A DNA stretch of 7,636 nucleotides. Source: Spirochaetota bacterium. Its GTDB lineage: Bacteria; Spirochaetota; Spirochaetia; DSM-27196; PWMO01. A program made the position numbers and the translations under genes. Where the stretch lies: NCBI GenBank assembly GCA_009908735.1, contig JAAAOR010000097.1:1-7636 (forward strand), given 5' to 3'. Below, piece after piece: positions 1 through 6,763 of the stretch. The first letter of the stretch is position 1. Each line of letters starts with the position of its first letter. The notes beneath the pieces are model-generated. The model saw only the letters and a program-made list of their open reading frames with translations. It was not told the origin of the DNA and searched no databases.

Positions 1-3000
1 CTTTGCGTTAACGGCGGCCGATTCTTCGACGACCTCGATCACCGCCTGTGCAAAGAGCCAGAAGGCGAGAATGTCGAAGCGCTCCTTGTTGAACCACACG
101 AGGCCCTGGTGGCGGTTGACTCCGAGGTAGGCGGCCGCATCCACGTCCGACATGATGGCTTCCATCACGCCGCGGGGAGTCGGCGCCGCGGCAGAGGAGC
201 CCGAACCCGCCCCGGCGTTGCGTTTGTGCCAGTCGCCGTGGGCGATAAGCAGATGCGTGCGTCGTTTCCATTCCTCGCTATACTCGGTCTCCGCGCCGCC
301 GAAGGGCAGCACCGGCTCGAGCCGGTCGAGCAGCATCCAATCGTCAACCGTAACCGCCAGGCGCTCACGCGGCGACTGCAGCGGTGATGACTGCGCATGC
401 GCTGACGCGGACGCCGCGGTATCTGCGGCGGCAGGGCCGGCCGCGGGACGTGCCTCCGCGAGCACGCGGGTCAGCGGACGGCAGAGGGCAAGTGCAAACG
501 CCGTCCCGAGGCCCGTCTGGCTCCTGGTGAGCCCCTCGAGCAGAAAGCTCGCTGCGGTGGTGTAGCGCTTTTTCTGCTTCGCCGGTGAGAGGCCGCGCAG
601 CCCCGGGGCCGATCGCAGCCCGGTCATCGTCCGCAGAAACTCGGCGGCGGCCGCCTTGGGGCCGCCCGTCCCCGCCCCGGCGCTCGGGGCCGCCCCGGGT
701 TTCGCGGCGGGCGCCTTCCCGGCCCCGGCCTTCCCGGAGCCGGAACCGGTGCCGGCGTCTCCGGCCGCGGTCCCGGCGTACTCCGCGGCAACCGCCGCAA
801 AGGCCCGGTAGCGCTCGGCAAGCGCGGCGGTGTCGAGAGGCTCGGCAGGAGTCTTTCCGGCAAGCTCAACCGCGAGGTCGCCGAGGACGCGCGAGTTCCC
901 GACCTCGGCGAAGGCCTGATGAAGCGGCGCAAGGGCGGTCTCTTTCAGCGCGCGACCAATATCCGGCACGCCCGCGCCACGCAGGGAGTCGGCAAGACGC
1001 GCGTAGTGTCCGCCCTCGTTATCGACCACTTCGTGGATGTCGAGGAAGACCTGGTTCTGGAAGCCGTCAATCGCCACGTACATGCCTTGCGCATGCAACT
1101 CGTGGCTGTTCCGTATGTACCACAGCCCGCTGCGCTGCTCGTAGAGCAGGCAGAAGTGACGGTGATCGTCGGTCAGGTCCAGAGCACCGGCGAGAGTGCC
1201 TCGGCGAAGGTCTTTCGAGCCGTCGGCCGCTCTCTCAACGTAGGCGGCGGATTCCTTGATCCATCCCCAGGCTCGCTCGTATGCGTTGTTAAAGATGACG
1301 AGGGTTCGCTCCTCTGCCATGCGGTTGGTATAGACGTAGACGTCCTCGTTGACGCGGCCGTCGTCGGCGTAGAGGTCGAACAGGAGAAAGTTCTCGACGC
1401 CGGAGAATGCCCAGCGTCGGCGCATGAGGGGAAAGATCTCGCGCTCGTGGCGGCGGACAAGCTCCTCATCGGGGCTCTCGTCCCAGTAGGCGCGGCTGTA
1501 CTCCATCCCGTACTTCTCGGCGTAGCCCTCGACCTGTCCGTGACCGAACATCGGCAGACCGGGCATCGTCACCATGAGGGTGGCGATGCCGAAGTACTTA
1601 TCGCCCTTCCCGAACTGTTCGACCGCGGTGTCCTCGTCTGGGTTGTTCATGAAGTTCACGAAACGCTTGAGGATCTCCTTGTCGAACTCGATGGTGTTCT
1701 TGATGGTCTGGCGGTACTTCGCGTTCTCCTCGTCTTTGAGCATGTTCATGAAGGCGCTGTTGTAGACGCGGTGCATGCCGAGGGTACGCACGAAGTAGCC
1801 CTCCATCATCCAGAAGGCCTCGGCAAGAAGCAGCGTGTTCGGCGCCTCCTCGGCGCAGCGGTCGACCACCTCCCGCCAGAACTCCACCGGCATTTCTTTG
1901 TTGAAGTCCTCGGCGGTGAGCCCGTGCTCGGCGCGGGAGGCAATATCCCCCCCGGAACCAGGCTCCGGGTACCACAGCCGCTGATAGTGGCGCTTTGCAA
2001 GGATCATCGCCGCATCGAAGCGGATGACTCGGAAGTTGCGGGCCACGTGGAGGATGGCCTGGATGACGGCCTCCCGCGTGTCGGGGTTGAGGAAGTCGAG
2101 CTGCGCGGTATCGTTCCACGGCATGCTCGTTCCGTCGTTGCCGTGGTAGATGTAGCGCACGTCTCCGTTCTCGAAGTCCACGCGCTTGAAGACCACCGCC
2201 GCGTCGCTTCTGTCGTAGTAGTGGTCCTCGAGATATATGCCGATCCCCGGACGCTGGGAGAGGTTCACACCGTTGAAGGTGTAGCCGGGAAAGGGGGAGT
2301 GGTCGAGCTGCACGAAACGGTCCGGGTTATCGTAGACCCAGGTCGAGTCGATGGCCGTGTGGTTTGGCACCATGTCGCTTGCAAGAAGCACGCCGCGCTG
2401 CAGACAGCGCCGCCGCAGGTTCTCGAGTGCCGGCCAGCCGCCGAGTTCCTCCGACATTTCGTATTCCAGCAACGAGTACGCCGACGCCTCGGCCTCGGGG
2501 TTCCCGCACATTCGCTTTATCTGTTTGGAGGCAACGCTGCGGCGCCAGATACCGATGAGCCAGAGGCTGTTGAACCCCCGGGCGGCAATACGGTCGAGCT
2601 CTTCGTCGGGCACCTGATCGAGGCGACGGATCTCCGTGCCGTAGTAGCGAGAGAGCTGATCGAGCCATACAAGGGTGCTCTTTGCCAGCAGCACCACATT
2701 CGGCATCCAGTCCTGATCCGGGCTGAAGCGCTCCACTTCCTCCTCCGCTCCCACGCCGAACTCGTAGGGACGCTGGGGGCCGGGTCCGGCAAAGGTCGCT
2801 TTCTGCTCCTCGCGGATGAGGTCCATACCGCGCAGCAGTCGCATGAGGTAGGTCCCGATGACCCCTCCCCAGCGCTCGCGAATGTATGTCAGCTGTGCCT
2901 CGAGAGATTCAGGATGCGCCTTTATCGGCGCACGCAGCAACTCGAAGAGCGAGAGCCCTTCGGGCCCGAAGGCCGGCTGGGAGGAAAAGAAACTCTGCAG

Positions 3001-3588
3001 CCCCTCGATGAAGTCCTCGTAGTGGGTCTCCTCCTCGAGCTCGGAGTCATCGAAGAGCTCCTCGAAGGGGGCGAAGGCCGGATTCTCGTTCTCGAGATAG
3101 AGCAGCAGAAGCTCCTCAGCGGCTACCTCCCACCCGCTCTGCCCCCCGATTTCGCCGTCGAGATGCTCCCGCGGCGTCTTCTCTCCGGCGCGCACGCTGC
3201 GTGGCGGGAATTCGGTAACGAAGCGCTCGAGAAGGTTCTCGACCGCGGTCTCGCCGTGTGCCTTCTTCAGGTGGGAGAGCGCCTCATTGAAGAGACCGGG
3301 CTGCGTTTGCTCGAGGTACTCCGAGACAAGGTGATGCATGATCTCGTGGATCAGGCCCATGGCGTTCACATCCCCGGCTCGCACCGCCTGCTCGGGATGG
3401 CGCACGAGGTCGCGTTTTCGGTTCATCGCCTGGGCAAACTCACGGGCGGCCTGGAAGTCGGCGAAGATCACGCTTCCGCCGAAGGCGAAGAGGGTCTCGT
3501 CAAAGTCGTACTCATCGCGAGCCTGTGCCGAGACGTGGAACTCGCGCACGTCGGCGATATCAAGGGGTTTGTTTTGGTGAGTGCTCAT
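1..3588 (-). CDS. Large multidomain GH13 (alpha-amylase superfamily) glycosidase/transglycosidase, 3' end beyond window
   Basis: The frame is open for 1196 codons from ATG at 3588 to the window edge, so the C-terminus is missing. The start is supported by AAGGAG six bases upstream. Residues 1-296 match no domain I recognise; they are rich in acidic helices and contain HEIMHH at 81-86. The GH13 barrel spans about 297-740. Region I is DMVPNH (405-410). Region II is IRFDAA, with predicted nucleophile D525. Region III is LLAEAF, with general acid E590. Region IV is FMNNPD, with predicted stabiliser D651. A GHGQVEG segment (682-688) follows. Residues about 740-856 look like a beta-rich C-domain. 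Residues 857-1196 are mostly helical, broken by Ala/Gly/Pro-rich linkers near 937-980 and 1045-1072. Retaining action on alpha-glucosidic bonds is expected from the conserved triad. The exact reaction is not decidable, because region II lacks the usual K-H and region IV has Pro for His. No signal peptide is seen, so it is probably cytoplasmic. It lies 10 nt after malQ, pointing to maltodextrin or glycogen turnover. The GH13 assignment is secure; the specificity is not. Confidence 0.9.
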   Translation of the reverse strand, partial: MSTHQNKPLDIADVREFHVSAQARDEYDFDETLFAFGGSVIFADFQAAREFAQAMNRKRDLVRHPEQAVRAGDVNAMGLIHEIMHHLVSEYLEQTQPGLFNEALSHLKKAHGETAVENLLERFVTEFPPRSVRAGEKTPREHLDGEIGGQSGWEVAAEELLLLYLENENPAFAPFEELFDDSELEEETHYEDFIEGLQSFFSSQPAFGPEGLSLFELLRAPIKAHPESLEAQLTYIRERWGGVIGTYLMRLLRGMDLIREEQKATFAGPGPQRPYEFGVGAEEEVERFSPDQDWMPNVVLLAKSTLVWLDQLSRYYGTEIRRLDQVPDEELDRIAARGFNSLWLIGIWRRSVASKQIKRMCGNPEAEASAYSLLEYEMSEELGGWPALENLRRRCLQRGVLLASDMVPNHTAIDSTWVYDNPDRFVQLDHSPFPGYTFNGVNLSQRPGIGIYLEDHYYDRSDAAVVFKRVDFENGDVRYIYHGNDGTSMPWNDTAQLDFLNPDTREAVIQAILHVARNFRVIRFDAAMILAKRHYQRLWYPEPGSGGDIASRAEHGLTAEDFNKEMPVEFWREVVDRCAEEAPNTLLLAEAFWMMEGYFVRTLGMHRVYNSAFMNMLKDEENAKYRQTIKNTIEFDKEILKRFVNFMNNPDEDTAVEQFGKGDKYFGIATLMVTMPGLPMFGHGQVEGYAEKYGMEYSRAYWDESPDEELVRRHEREIFPLMRRRWAFSGVENFLLFDLYADDGRVNEDVYVYTNRMAEERTLVIFNNAYERAWGWIKESAAYVERAADGSKDLRRGTLAGALDLTDDHRHFCLLYEQRSGLWYIRNSHELHAQGMYVAIDGFQNQVFLDIHEVVDNEGGHYARLADSLRGAGVPDIGRALKETALAPLHQAFAEVGNSRVLGDLAVELAGKTPAEPLDTAALAERYRAFAAVAAEYAGTAAGDAGTGSGSGKAGAGKAPAAKPGAAPSAGAGTGGPKAAAAEFLRTMTGLRSAPGLRGLSPAKQKKRYTTAASFLLEGLTRSQTGLGTAFALALCRPLTRVLAEARPAAGPAAADTAASASAHAQSSPLQSPRERLAVTVDDWMLLDRLEPVLPFGGAETEYSEEWKRRTHLLIAHGDWHKRNAGAGSGSSAAAPTPRGVMEAIMSDVDAAAYLGVNRHQGLVWFNKERFDILAFWLFAQAVIEVVEESAAVNAK
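649..780 (-). other. Ala/Gly/Pro-rich low-complexity linker inside the GH13 protein
   Basis: Residues about 937-980 of the GH13 protein consist almost only of Ala, Gly, Pro, Ser, Thr and Lys (for example GTGSGSGKAGAGK). This contrasts with the ordered helical sequence on both sides. It is probably a flexible tether between two parts of the C-terminal region. The underlying DNA is extremely GC-rich and of simple composition, so its length may vary between strains. Confidence 0.7.
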
Positions 3589-3594
3589 GCGGGG

Positions 3595-3600
3595 CTCCTT
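3595..3600 (-). promoter_or_regulatory. Ribosome binding site of the GH13 gene, overlapping the malQ stop codon
   Basis: AAGGAG on the minus strand, 6 bases before ATG at 3588. The malQ stop TAA (3601-3599) supplies the first two A bases of this site, so a ribosome terminating on malQ sits on the initiation region of the next gene. This is a typical arrangement for translational coupling and supports the chosen start. Confidence 0.85.
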
Positions 3601-5602
3601 ACGTGTCGGCGATGTCGGTGTTCGGGACGGCACTGCGCCGGGCCTCTACCAGGTCCCGGATCCTGGTGTTGAGCCGGGTCTCTTCGATGAGAGACTCGAG
3701 GTTCCGGGGAAGCCGATAGCTCCAGTTGAAATCGGTGGTGGTGCCGGGTATGTTCACGCGCTCGTCGGCCGGATCCGGCGATCGCAGGTCCTCTGATAGG
3801 GCAAAGAAGTCCTGGATCTGAAACATGCAGATCGCTGAGTTGGTATCGAGAATACGGGAGATCACTTTCTCCGCAAGCTCCGGGGTGAGCTCCGCCGGAC
3901 GCTCGCCGTCGAAGCCGAGGGCCGTCCAGAACTCCTCCACCCCTTCCTCCCGCTCCCACCACTCGCGAAGCGTGGAGGTATCGTGCACCGAGGGGGCGCA
4001 GACGGTGAGGTAAGGGTACTGTTCAAGAGGTATGTAGGGCTCACCCGGCTCATCCCATTGCCGGGTCCAGCGCGGGATCCGCAGACCAAGGATGCCGAGC
4101 TCGGAGAGAACGCGTGGCACGCTTTCAGGCACCACCCCGAGGTCCTCCGCACAGGGGAGCATCGCAGCGGAGCCGTTGACAAGCGAGAGTATGCGCCGGC
4201 CCTGCTCCTCCCACATCTCCTCGGAGATGCCCCGCGCGTGGGCGACGAGCTCATCGAGGCGCCGGCGCTCCTCTTCAGCGAGAGAGCGGTAGGCACTCGC
4301 GTCGCGCATCTTCCAGGCGGGGGAGTAGCGATCGAAGGACACGCGAATCAGTGCACGATCGTGGTACCAGCCGCGCAGTGACTCCTTCGCCTCGCTGGGC
4401 AGATCGAGTGCCAAGAGGTCCTGCTCACGAAAGCCCTCGACAAAGACGTAGAGGTCCTCGTCGTCGCCGACTGGTTCGAGGCAGCACTCGGTGAGCATTT
4501 CCAGGTGATCGTCCAACGTCTCTCGAAGGCGCTCACCGGGAACATGGGGTTCGGCGAGCCAGCGCACTCGCGCCTCGTCGAAACCGGCCTCCTGGAGCTC
4601 CTGTGTAGTGAGTAGGTAGGAGGGATGGAAGAATCCCATCGTCCCTGCCGAGTCCTCGGCCGGCACCGCCCAGATGCGAAAGAAGCCGAGAACATGGTCG
4701 ATGCGGAACGCGTGGTAAAAGTCGTCGGCCTGGTCGAGCCTGCGCCGCCACCAGTCGTAGTCGTTGGAGGCAAGCACGTCCCAGTCGTAAACGGGAAGGC
4801 CCCAGTTCTGACCGAGATGGCTGAACATATCCGGTGGAGCGCCCGCGCGAAACTGTGGTTTAAAGATGTCCCGGTGCGCCCACACGTCGGCGCTGTCCTC
4901 GGCCATGAGAATGGGCAGATCGCCTTTGAGATATACGCCACGCTCTGAAACCGCCTCGGCGGCGGCCCGCAACTGGCCCTCGGCATTGTACTGCACCCAG
5001 CAGTAGAAGGTGAGATCGTCCTGCATGGAGGGCTCGTGCCACATGGCGTCGATCTCCGCGAGGCCGGGATCCTGGAGGTCGTTCCACTCCACCCAGGAGC
5101 GCTTTCCCTGCCGATCCTTCAGGCACCGATAGACGGAGAACTCGCGCACCCAGGGGTTGTTCTCGATCCAGGCCGCGAGCTTCGCGTCGGCTGCTATCTC
5201 CTCGCGCCTGGCATCGTAGACGCTGTGGAGCACCTCGTACTTATGCTCTAGAACCTCGGCAAAGCTGATGCGTGGCCGCGCGTCGAGCTCTTCGCGCATG
5301 GCGGTGAGGGTGCCGTCGAGCTCCGTGTCCTCGACACGCACCTCGGCGACTTCCGGAACGTCTTCGAGGCGGAGGTACAGCGGGTGGAGGGCAAAGGCGC
5401 TCATTGCGCTGTAGGGGCTCGTGTCGCCACCTGTGTCGTTTACCGGCAGGATCTGAATGACGTCGAGGCCGGCCTCGAGGCACCAATCGGCCAGGAGGGG
5501 AAGATCGGCAAACTCGCCGACGCCCGAGCTCCTCGCGCTGCGCAGACTTCCCACCGGTACGAGAACCCCCGTATAGTAGCGTTTCAGGTCGCCGAATTCC
5601 AT
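3599..5602 (-). CDS. malQ: 4-alpha-glucanotransferase (GH77), DPE2-like, without N-terminal CBM20 modules
   Basis: This 667-residue enzyme should transfer glucosyl or maltodextrin units between alpha-1,4-glucans (disproportionation) in the cytoplasm. The N-terminus opens directly on the catalytic fold with VPVGSLRS (16-22), GVGEF (27-31) and QILPVNDT (50-57). GQNWGLPVYDW (264-274) matches the conserved GH77 loop. Catalytic residues are all present: nucleophile D302 in RIDH, acid/base E486 in CAEDLG, and stabiliser D541 in HDTSTLREWWE. NIPGTT and NWSYRLP (617-632) close the domain. D302 and E486 lie 184 residues apart, against about 47-48 in Thermus and E. coli MalQ. That reveals an insertion of roughly 135 residues, which together with HDTSTLR marks the plant DPE2/Bacteroidetes-type branch. 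DPE2 proteins normally carry two N-terminal CBM20 domains, absent here. ATG at 5602 has AAGGAG eight bases upstream and a good promoter close by. The stop TAA overlaps the ribosome site of the downstream GH13 gene. The GH77 assignment is certain; acceptor preference is inferred. Confidence 0.96.
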   Translation of the reverse strand: MEFGDLKRYYTGVLVPVGSLRSARSSGVGEFADLPLLADWCLEAGLDVIQILPVNDTGGDTSPYSAMSAFALHPLYLRLEDVPEVAEVRVEDTELDGTLTAMREELDARPRISFAEVLEHKYEVLHSVYDARREEIAADAKLAAWIENNPWVREFSVYRCLKDRQGKRSWVEWNDLQDPGLAEIDAMWHEPSMQDDLTFYCWVQYNAEGQLRAAAEAVSERGVYLKGDLPILMAEDSADVWAHRDIFKPQFRAGAPPDMFSHLGQNWGLPVYDWDVLASNDYDWWRRRLDQADDFYHAFRIDHVLGFFRIWAVPAEDSAGTMGFFHPSYLLTTQELQEAGFDEARVRWLAEPHVPGERLRETLDDHLEMLTECCLEPVGDDEDLYVFVEGFREQDLLALDLPSEAKESLRGWYHDRALIRVSFDRYSPAWKMRDASAYRSLAEEERRRLDELVAHARGISEEMWEEQGRRILSLVNGSAAMLPCAEDLGVVPESVPRVLSELGILGLRIPRWTRQWDEPGEPYIPLEQYPYLTVCAPSVHDTSTLREWWEREEGVEEFWTALGFDGERPAELTPELAEKVISRILDTNSAICMFQIQDFFALSEDLRSPDPADERVNIPGTTTDFNWSYRLPRNLESLIEETRLNTRIRDLVEARRSAVPNTDIADT

Positions 5603-5610
5603 GCGTGTTG

Positions 5611-5616
5611 CTCCTT
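5611..5616 (-). promoter_or_regulatory. Ribosome binding site of malQ
   Basis: AAGGAG on the minus strand, 8 bases before ATG at 5602. It fixes the malQ start at the point where the GH77 similarity also begins. Confidence 0.8.
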
Positions 5617-5623
5617 GTGGTTC

Positions 5624-5651
5624 AGTATAAGAAGCTACCGGGGGAATTCAA
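5624..5651 (-). promoter_or_regulatory. Sigma-70-like promoter for malQ and the GH13 gene
   Basis: On the minus strand a -35 box TTGAAT (5651-5646) is followed after 16 bases by a -10 box TATACT (5629-5624, five of six consensus bases). It is the most A/T-rich stretch in an otherwise GC-rich gap. Transcription would begin near 5617, leaving a leader of only about 15 bases with the Shine-Dalgarno at its 5' end. That is short but workable. Because malQ and the GH13 gene are 10 nt apart, this would drive both. Confidence 0.6.
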
Positions 5652-5656
5652 AGTAC

Positions 5657-5683
5657 CCGGCGCTCGCCGGTTCGCCGGCGCCG
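5657..5683. repeat. GC-rich palindromic cluster in the divergent promoter region
   Basis: CCGGCG and its reverse complement CGCCGG are separated by CT (5657-5670). A second CGCCGG lies two bases further on (5673-5678) and merges into the palindrome CGGCGCCG (5676-5683). The block sits just upstream of the malQ -35 box. It could be an operator for a regulator of malQ, of the MoxR operon, or of both, or simply GC-rich secondary structure. No known regulator motif is recognised. Confidence 0.35.
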
Positions 5684-5692
5684 TCCGCTCGG

Positions 5693-5710
5693 CTCACCCC
5701 CTCGCGTGAG
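5693..5710. repeat. Inverted repeat CTCAC-N8-GTGAG upstream of the MoxR operon
   Basis: CTCAC (5693-5697) and GTGAG (5706-5710) are perfect reverse complements around an 8-base spacer. A CACGTG palindrome follows at 5715-5720. The position, 30-50 bases before the ATPase start, suits an operator, but five-base arms are short enough to arise by chance. Confidence 0.25.
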
Positions 5711-5731
5711 GAATCACGTGCGCTTCCCCTG

Positions 5732-5736
5732 GGTGG
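5732..5736 (+). promoter_or_regulatory. Weak ribosome binding site deciding the GTG 5744 start of the ATPase
   Basis: GGTGG followed by A, seven bases before GTG 5744. It is a partial anti-Shine-Dalgarno match only, but the alternatives GTG 5750 and 5765 have no site at usable spacing. It is the main reason for preferring 5744. Confidence 0.35.
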
Positions 5737-5743
5737 AATCAGT

Positions 5744-6763
5744 GTGCGAGTGTATATTGAGGGTGTGGAGAGCGTCAAAGATTTGGCCGATGGAATCACC
5801 GCCGCCGTCGAGAAGGTTTTTTTCGGAAAGCGCGCGGCCGTCGAGAAGCTCCTCATCGCCCTTCTCGCCCGTGGACACGTGATCCTCGAAGACGTGCCGG
5901 GGGTCGGCAAGACCGTCCTCGCCCGGGCCCTCGCCGCCTCGATCGATGCGCGCTTCAGCCGCATTCAGTGCACCCCCGACCTGCTGCCCGCGGACATCAC
6001 CGGCGTGTCGGTGTACAGCCAGAAAGAGAACGAGTTTCATTTTCGCCACGGGCCAATCCTCGCCAACATCGTGCTCGTCGACGAAATCAACCGAGCGACA
6101 CCGCGCACCCAGTCCGCCCTCCTCGAGGCCATGGCCGAGGGGCAGCTAACCGTCGAGGGGCAATCGCTGCCGCTGCCCGATCCCTTCTTCCTCATCGCGA
6201 CCGAGAACCCGGTGGAGTTCGACGGCACCTTTCCGCTTCCCGAAGCTCAGAAGGACCGGTTTCTGCTCTCGCTTCGCATCGGCTATCCGGGCCGTGACGT
6301 CGAGAAAGAGATCCTCCAAAGCCGCAGCAGGCTCTCAAACCCCCTCGACGACCTCAAGCCAGTTGTGACCGTGGATCGCGTGCGCGAGATGCAGCAGCGG
6401 GTCACCGAGATCCATGTGGAGGAGAAGATAACCGGATACATGCTCGACATCATCGATGCCGTGCGCACGCACCGCGCCGTTCGCCTCGGCGGCTCGCCGC
6501 GGGCATCCCTTGCGCTCTACCGCTGTGCTCAGGCGCGGGCGGCCATCCAGGGACGGGATTTCGTCCTCCCCGACGATATCAAGGAGCTCGCCCCCAACGT
6601 GCTCTCCCGCAGGGTGCTTGTCAGCCACGAGGCTCGTCTGCGGGGCACCCAGGCTGAGGACATCGTCGAGGCGGCACTCGAGGACGTCCGCGTGCCGCTC
6701 GACGGCAGGGGCGCAGACAGCGGCCTCGCCGACGGGGGGCGTCCGGACGGGGGACGTGCATGA
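5744..6763 (+). CDS. MoxR-family AAA+ ATPase
   Basis: A cytoplasmic AAA+ ATPase of the MoxR family, thought to act as a chaperone-like remodeller, often for vWA or DUF58 partners encoded beside it. Numbering from GTG 5744 (339 aa): Walker A is VPGVGKT (51-57), Walker B is VLVDEINRA (110-118), sensor 1 is ATEN (152-155), an arginine-finger candidate is R172 in QKDRF, and sensor 2 is GGSPRA with R253. All motifs are intact and the length is normal for the family. A Gly/Asp-rich tail occupies about 321-339. The start is uncertain. GTG 5744 has a weak GGTGG about 7 nt upstream and is my choice; GTG 5750 and GTG 5765 are alternatives. GTG 5765 would begin exactly where many MoxR proteins begin (ESVKDL). 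The frame stays open upstream to 5384, but that part lies antisense to malQ and has no family resemblance. The stop overlaps the DUF58 start (ATGA), indicating co-transcription and coupled translation. Function is inferred from family and partner. Confidence 0.95.
   Translation: MRVYIEGVESVKDLADGITAAVEKVFFGKRAAVEKLLIALLARGHVILEDVPGVGKTVLARALAASIDARFSRIQCTPDLLPADITGVSVYSQKENEFHFRHGPILANIVLVDEINRATPRTQSALLEAMAEGQLTVEGQSLPLPDPFFLIATENPVEFDGTFPLPEAQKDRFLLSLRIGYPGRDVEKEILQSRSRLSNPLDDLKPVVTVDRVREMQQRVTEIHVEEKITGYMLDIIDAVRTHRAVRLGGSPRASLALYRCAQARAAIQGRDFVLPDDIKELAPNVLSRRVLVSHEARLRGTQAEDIVEAALEDVRVPLDGRGADSGLADGGRPDGGRA
5753..5758 (+). promoter_or_regulatory. Possible -10 box for the MoxR operon
   Basis: TATATT matches five of six bases of the -10 consensus and is preceded by TG. 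No convincing -35 box lies 16-18 bases upstream. If used, transcription would begin near 5765, on the third candidate GTG, giving a leaderless message. It would also mean that the codons at 5744-5764 are not translated from this promoter. Confidence 0.2.

Noticed and set aside
585..1259. Arg/Pro-rich plus-strand frame opposite the GH13 C-terminal region
   Set aside because: It arises from the GC-rich linker on the other strand. The composition is low-complexity and no start signal is present.
3331..3348. HEIMHH as evidence of a metalloprotease domain
   Set aside because: A five-residue pattern alone is not enough to call a protease and no other zincin feature is certain. It is kept only as a finding to check.
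3589..3598. A terminator or separate promoter between malQ and the GH13 gene
   Set aside because: The gap is only 10 bases and holds nothing but the ribosome binding region.
919..3672. A 917-codon open frame on the plus strand opposite the GH13 gene
   Set aside because: It is codon-aligned with the minus-strand gene, so high GC and the avoidance of certain codons keep it open. Its translation has no recognisable motif, while the minus strand has all GH13 motifs.
5715..5720. CACGTG as a regulator binding site by itself
   Set aside because: A six-base palindrome is expected by chance in GC-rich DNA, and the E-box meaning belongs to eukaryotes.
5384..5743. Upstream extension of the ATPase frame to an ATG at 5384
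   Set aside because: The added 120 codons lie antisense to malQ and across its promoter, resemble no MoxR N-terminus and have no Shine-Dalgarno. The family similarity begins near 5765.
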